A DNA stretch of 64,000 bases from Tetrahymena elliotti 4EA (lineage: Eukaryota > Ciliophora > Oligohymenophorea > Hymenostomatida > Tetrahymenidae), in the NCBI GenBank assembly GCA_000231825.2, contig JH720370.1, forward strand, positions 7,109 through 71,108, given 5' to 3'. Shown here piece after piece: positions 58,500 through 64,000 of this stretch. The notes beneath the pieces were generated by a model, which saw only the letters and a list, made by a program, of their open reading frames with translations, ran no database searches and was not told the origin of the DNA. The position numbers were made by a program, and so were the translations under genes. Every line of letters begins with the position of its first letter. The first letter of the stretch is position 1.

Positions 58500-61330
58500 C
58501 GACTTTTAACTTCAATAAAATTAGTGTTTCAATACTAATTAAGATTGATATATTTTTGGCTTACTCATCATTACTTGTTTTTAAAGATTTAATACTAATT
58601 TTTATGTTTTTTTCATTTTCTTCATTATTCATCTTTATAATTTTTAAAAGAAAGAATAAAATTAGACAAATTGAGGTATCATCTGGCTTATCAAAATGCC
58701 CTAATCTCTAAACTTTGACTCTTGAGCTAAAGTAAAAATATTTTTAAATTTTAATTGAATAAATTTTCTAATTTTTAATACTTTAATTTATCTGTGACTG
58801 ACTAATTTAGGTTTAATTGCTTGAAATTTCTTTGGTTTATTCATTCATTAAATCTTATTTTTTATTTTACTTTAATTCAAATTTTTATGTTTTCTCACTC
58901 CCTTAAATATTTTATTTAATATTTATTTTTGTCATTTTTTCAAAGTGAGAATCATATTGGTGATTTGGGTAATAAGGATTAGGATCTGGCTTAGCTAAAT
59001 GCTCTAATCTCTAAACTTTGACTCTTGACCTTTAGTAAAAATTATGTTTAAATATTAATTATGAATTTTTTAATGATTAAATACTTTAATTTATGGGTCC
59101 TGATTTACTAGTTTGGGATTATTTCCTTGATATTTATTTGAATTGATTTTTATTTGTTGTTTTGATTTTACTCAAGTTTTTATGTTTTTTTCATTCTATT
59201 TCTTTATTCAATATTTATTTTTATAATTNNNNNNNNNNNNNNNNNNNNNNNNNNNNNNNNNNNNNNNNNNNNNNNNNNNNNNNNNNNNNNNNNNNNNNNN
59301 NNNNNNNNNNNNNNNNNNNNNNNNNNNNAATAATTAAAGACTTTAATTTATGAGCACTGAATGATTATTTTGGTTTATTTACTTGATATTTGCTTGGCTC
59401 ATTTGTTAATTTTTATTTGTTGTTTAGATTTAAATTTTATGTTTTTCTCATTCTATTTTTTTATATAATATTTATTTTATAATTTTTTAAAAGGTGGAAT
59501 CAGATTGGTGAAGTTGGTGTCCAAGAATTAGGATTACTCTTAGCTTAGTGCTCTAATATCTAAACTTTGACTCTTAACCTTTAGTAAAAATAATGTTTTA
59601 ATATTAATCATTATTTCTTTAATTTATGAGTAGGGGAGAGGAGGGGAGGGGATTAATTGATGACGAATTAGGGTTGGTATATTTTTTATTTGTTTGACTT
59701 ATTCACTAATTTTTATTTGCTATTTTCTCATTCTTTTAAATATTTCTCTGTTCAATATTATTTTTTATAATTTTTTAAAAGTTAGAATAATATTGGTGGA
59801 GTTGGCACATTAGGATTAGGGTCTTGGTTTAGCAAAATGTTATAATCTCTAAACTTTAACTCTTAACCTTTAGTAAAAGTATTGTTAAAATTATGAATTC
59901 TTTAATAATTAAATACTTTAATTTAATATTGACTGACTAAATTTGGGTTGCTTTATTGATATTTTTGGCTTGTTCATTAATTCTTGTTAGTTGTTTTCAG
60001 ATTTAATTAAAATTTTTATGTCTTTATCATTCATTTGCATGTTTCTTTACTCAATATTTATTTTTAAAAAGGAAGAATAAAATTTGTGAGATGGGAGGGA
60101 GCATAAGGATTAGGATCAGGTTTAGCTAAATGCCTTAATCTCTAAACTTTAACCCTAAGCTTTGAGTAAGAATTGCCTTTAAATATTATTTCTGTTTTTT
60201 TGAATTATTAAACACTTTAATTTATGAGTATGATTGATGAACTAACTGGTTCACTAATTTGGGTACGTTTACTTGTTATTTTTTTTGTTGGCTCAATCAT
60301 TAATTTTTATTTGTTGTTTTCAGGGACAATTCAAATTGTTATGTTTTTCTTATTCTTTTGCATATTTTGTATTCAATATTTATTTTTATACTTTTTTAAA
60401 AGTGAGAATAAAATTTCGGATGCAGGAGTATAAGGAATAGGGTTTGGCTTAGCTTCATGTTTGAATCTTTAAAATTTGACTCTTAATCTTTAGTAAAAAT
60501 TATGTTTAAATATTAACTATAAGTTTTGGAATAATTAAAGGTATTAATTTATGATTGCTGACTGACTAATTTGGGTTGATTTGTTTAATATTTGTTTGGC
60601 TCATTCATTAATTCCTATTAGCTGTTTGAGATTTAATTTATATTTTTCTCATTCTTTTAAATATTCCTTTATCCAATATTTATTTTTATAATTAACAGTA
60701 AGAATAATATTGATAAATAATAAGGATTAGCATTATGCTTGGCTAAATGCTCTAATCTCTAAAATTTGAATATTGATCTTTTAGTAAAAATAGTGTTTAA
60801 AATGTTAATTATGAATTTTGAAAAAAAATAAAAACCATAATTTATGAGTAATTGACTGGTTAATTTGGTTGTTTACTTGATATTACTTTCTTTTTTTGGT
60901 TACCCTTTGTTAATTTTTTCAGTTTTAATTCAAATTTTATATTTTTTTAATTCTAATCCTTTATTAAATAACTTAATTTTTTAAAAGGAAGAATCGTTAT
61001 GGTGAAAATGGTATATTAATACTCGGATCTGTCTTTGCAAAATGCTTAAATCTCTAAATTTTGACTCTTATGCTTAGGTAAAAATAGTTTGAAATATTAA
61101 TTAGGCGATAAAGACTTTAATTTATGAACACTGACTAAGTAATTTAGGCTGGTTTACTTGATATTTGTTAGGCTCATTATTCATTTCCACTTATTTTTTG
61201 TTTTCAGATTTAATTCAAATTAAAAATCTTTCTCATTCTTTTAAATATATCTTTATTAAATATTAATTTTTAATTTGTTAAAAGTGAGAATATATATAAC
61301 TGAAGAAATAGGAGGATTAAAGTTAGTATC
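58500..61330 (+). repeat. Right array of ~290-bp tandem repeats
   Basis: At least eight units, with cores near 58680, 58980, 59520, 59810, 60105, 60430, 60725 and 61020, mostly 285-325 bp apart. The cores carry GGATTAGGATCTGGCTTAG, then CTAAATGCTCTAATCTCTAA, then ACTTTGACTCTTGACCTTTA, then GTAAAAAT. The filler carries TGACTAATTTGGGTTG, TTTGGCTCATTCATTAATTT, a TTCAGATTTAATTCAAATTT-like stretch and TTTTTAAAAGTGAGAAT. It is the same family and orientation as the left array but better conserved. A 100-N gap interrupts it, so the true copy number is unknown. Confidence 0.9.
59229..59328. other. Assembly gap of 100 N
   Basis: Exactly 100 N inside the right repeat array. A round number suggests a placeholder of unknown true size, where the tandem repeats probably stopped the assembly. 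Confidence 0.97.
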
Positions 61331-62468
61331 AAAACTGTTAAAATCAAAAAGATATTACGATTTTGAAATAATGATTACTTTTAATGAAATGACAGATAAT
61401 ACTTATTTTTAAATGATCTAATGAAGATTATACAAAATAATAATTGTATCAACTTTATGAAGAAGCTAAAATAAATCATAAATCTTATCTGAAAATTAAA
61501 ATTATTTATCTATCTGAATCTGTTTTCTTTCATCTTATTATTAACTGAATACTAGTTTATCAATTTAAGAGAATTTGCTATATTTAATGAATGATCAAAA
61601 TAAATTATTTCTTCAAAAAAAAATTATTTTTAAAATGGAAAAATATAATTTACTCTGTTATTTTATATTTTCTTTTCAGAAATTTGTTTATTTTCTCCAA
61701 TTAATCGCTCTGTTTTAACTAAAATAAACCTATTAAGAATACAATAAGAAATAAACTTTTAAAATAACCCATTTATTTTTATATATTACCAATAAAAATG
61801 TTTTCATTATTCAATTATTTTTTTACTGGATCAATGCATTATGAAAAAATATTCATTTTCCAAATGAAAACAAAGAAATTTAATGGAAATAACTTTAATT
61901 CCAATCAATTTTTAGATTTTTATTTTAAATTTCATTTAATTTTAATATTTTTTAAATCCTTTTTTTTAATACCACAAGAATAATAAATAAAGTATTTAAC
62001 ATAAACAAGAGAGTAATTTATAACAATATGATTTATCTTTTTTTTGAATTTTATGTTTAGAGTTTTTATTGAGGAATAATGAAATTTTTTGAAGTTGGTT
62101 TTACATTTTAATCTGATATTTAGATTTGAAATTTTCAGGAATAGTAAAAAAATTTTTGAAAATAAATTTTGAAAGAATGAATAAAGTCCAGGAAAGTATT
62201 GGATGGGTATAGATACTTAGTAAATGAAATTGAAATGATATGGATTTAGTTAAATTCTATTAATTAAGCTCATAATTTTAATTGAAATAAGATTACTATG
62301 AAAGAATGTTTGAGATATAAAATGTATCAATAAATTAAGATTATTTTTTTCATAGAAAACTTTAAATTCTGCTATTTGAATTATTAACGAATTAAAAAAG
62401 ATTTTCAACCTTTATTTTGAAAATAAAGTAAGATAGATATTAATACAAATTAAGTGTTTTTAATTAAA
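61331..62468. other. AT-rich stretch after the right array
   Basis: About 61340-61520 resembles 1130-1330 near the left array. The rest is AT-rich. An ATG-started frame at 61798-61983 is almost all Phe, Ile, Leu, Asn and Lys and is judged chance. Confidence 0.5.
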
Positions 62469-64000
62469 ATGAAAAGCAAATAATCTCTTAAAGACCTTGT
62501 AGAAGAGTAGAGGATGGCTGAAGTTAAAGATAGGCCATAGATATTATAGAAATCAAAGTAGATTATGGAATAGAATAGGCTTAGTGAAATACCTGCTTAT
62601 GCAAGATTATATTATTTGCATAAAAAAGATGGCTCAGGAAAAGAAAATATTGATCATAGCAACTAAAGTGGTAGCCTTTATAGAGGGATTATGTCTTTTA
62701 TTACAAATGTAGCTAATCCTTAGGATAAATATTACAAAAATAAGGATAATTATGAGCAGATTAGAAGTTAAATTCGAGAAAAGGAGTCAAAAGAAAACAC
62801 TTTCAAACCAGCAATTCATTAAAAATCAAAGAGTCTTGTTCGAAGCGAGAAAATAGAAGTTATTTTATACAAAGATGCAAAGCGTCGTTAAGAAAAACAA
62901 AGAAAAGAATCTAAGAAACGCTCAAATTCATGTAATTCTGGAAAGATTTCTTAAATGAGTGAAATTATTCTTGTGCATAAATTCACTAAAGAGTTCTTTC
63001 ACATTTGCTAGTAATTAAATCTTTAAGATAAGGATAGCTTTGATTTAAATAATGTTTTTGAACTTCTAATTAAGCTAAGATTTATTAAATATTACTACGA
63101 ATAAGACGGTCCAGTTATTGAAAATGAAAAGCGCTTAGTTTATCTTCTTTGGTCTTTAATTGGAGGAGAAAGGTTTGGGAAAATCAAGAAGGAGAATCTT
63201 GTCATATTTTTGTTGTGCGTTTTAGGATTAGGATTGAATAGGAAAATTAATGATAAAGAAATTGAATTAATTATGAAGAATAACTTACAATAAATGATTG
63301 ATAATAATTAAAATTATCAAGGCAACTTCTCTGGACTGGCAAGTTAAATATTTAATTATAGTAATATTTTAAACAATCCTTCTTAGAGGATTCAAACAGA
63401 GCCTAACGGTGCTAATAGGATGAATGGAGATGAAAATTATACCCAATCAAGTCCTATTCCTCATAAATTAATTGCTGCAGCTCAACAAATAAATAGTGGT
63501 TGTTATGATGCCAGCAGTAGTAATTCTAAAACAAATAATCCTAATTTAAGCAACCCTTTTTTTGCTACTTTCTAAAATCTTTTTATTTAAAATACTAACA
63601 ACCTTCAGCAGCCTACAATAGGATCATGTAATTCAGTTATTAAAACAAAAACATCTTTAGATGGAAATACAAATATAAGTTTTTAAGTTCTTGGTTAAAC
63701 TGGATTAAAAAACTCGCTTTCAAACTAGAAATTACCTCTTAATAGTAGTACTATTGAATAGTTCAGAATACAAGAAATGCCTGAAGCTGAAAATGAACAC
63801 TACAAAATGAATAATCATTTCAGTTCAGACAAAAAAAATGCTTAAACTCATTCAAATATCTTTAATAATGAAATCAGCAAATCAATATATAACATTCAAT
63901 TAGGATATTTTGAAGAAGAAACTAATCTGTGGATTTTAGGTTTAGATGATAAAAGAGTTATCCACTAAGCTTTTGAAGTACTTTATAGAAATAGACTTGC
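62469..64000 (+). CDS. Unrecognised protein, C terminus beyond the window
   Basis: Open from ATG at 62469 to the window end, about 510 residues, with many in-frame TAA/TAG Gln codons and no TGA. No family could be named. The N-terminal 160 residues are basic and contain RLYYLHKKD, TFKPAIHQKSKSL and VILYKDAKRRQEKQRKE; similar F-K-P and LY-x-D/E-A patterns recur in several ciliate cytoskeletal or ciliary proteins, an impression only. A helical block follows at 165-275 (EIILVHKFTKEFFHICQQL, then VYLLWSLIGGERFGKIKKEN). The stretch after it is Asn/Ser/Gln-rich and probably disordered. No intron was needed. The gene is partial, so function and length cannot be given. Confidence 0.75.

Noticed and set aside
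61798..61983. 61-codon frame after the right array
   Set aside because: Low-complexity Phe/Leu/Asn/Lys composition typical of AT-rich noise, with no supporting motif.
1..64000. Telomere (GGGGTT/CCCCAA) repeats, CRISPR arrays, insertion sequences, rRNA
   Set aside because: None seen; the window shows neither prokaryotic features nor a chromosome end.

Overview
The window looks like nuclear DNA of a Tetrahymena-type ciliate, most likely a macronuclear scaffold. The DNA is very AT-rich. TAA and TAG occur throughout otherwise well conserved reading frames and must be read as glutamine; every gene I could follow ends on TGA. Introns are short, AT-rich and GT...AG. Several genes fit a ciliated cell, such as an axonemal DRC5 homologue and a NEK-type kinase. 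All gene models were made by hand from conserved motifs and splice-phase agreement. No alignment or database search was run.

Layout: a degenerate tandem array with a period near 280-290 bp fills about 0.2-1.95 kb, and the same family in the same orientation returns at about 58.5-61.3 kb, where it is broken by a 100-N gap. Between the arrays lie, in order: a tetraspanin-like protein (+), an aldo-keto reductase (+), a FYVE-TBC protein with a possible EF-hand region (+, 10 exons), a dual-specificity phosphatase (-), an H-type-lectin/Cys-rich receptor-like membrane protein (-), an SNM1B/Apollo-like nuclease (+), a NEK-like kinase with a Q/N-rich tail (+), ribosomal protein eL14 (-), a TRIM-like RING/B-box protein (-), the DRC5/TCTE1 axonemal protein (+), a large Q/N-rich protein (+), mitochondrial ribosomal proteins bL9m (-) and uL24m (+) arranged head to head, a probable secreted protein (-), a coiled-coil protein (-), a tandem cyclic-nucleotide-binding protein (-) and a small ankyrin protein (-). 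After the right array an unrecognised gene (+) runs off the window.

The genes do not form a pathway or operon; they are an ordinary mix of single eukaryotic genes. Themes are membrane and vesicle traffic (FYVE-TBC), signalling (DUSP, NEK, CNBD), cilia (DRC5), DNA-end processing (SNM1B) and translation (eL14, bL9m, uL24m). Non-coding stretches are long, AT-rich and full of degenerate direct repeats. The most unusual signals are the two direct arrays with a conserved hairpin core, a 116-bp near-identical sequence at two sites 39.6 kb apart, and departures from consensus in several domains (a NEK kinase without a glycine loop, a TBC domain without its arginine finger, a CNBD with a large insertion).
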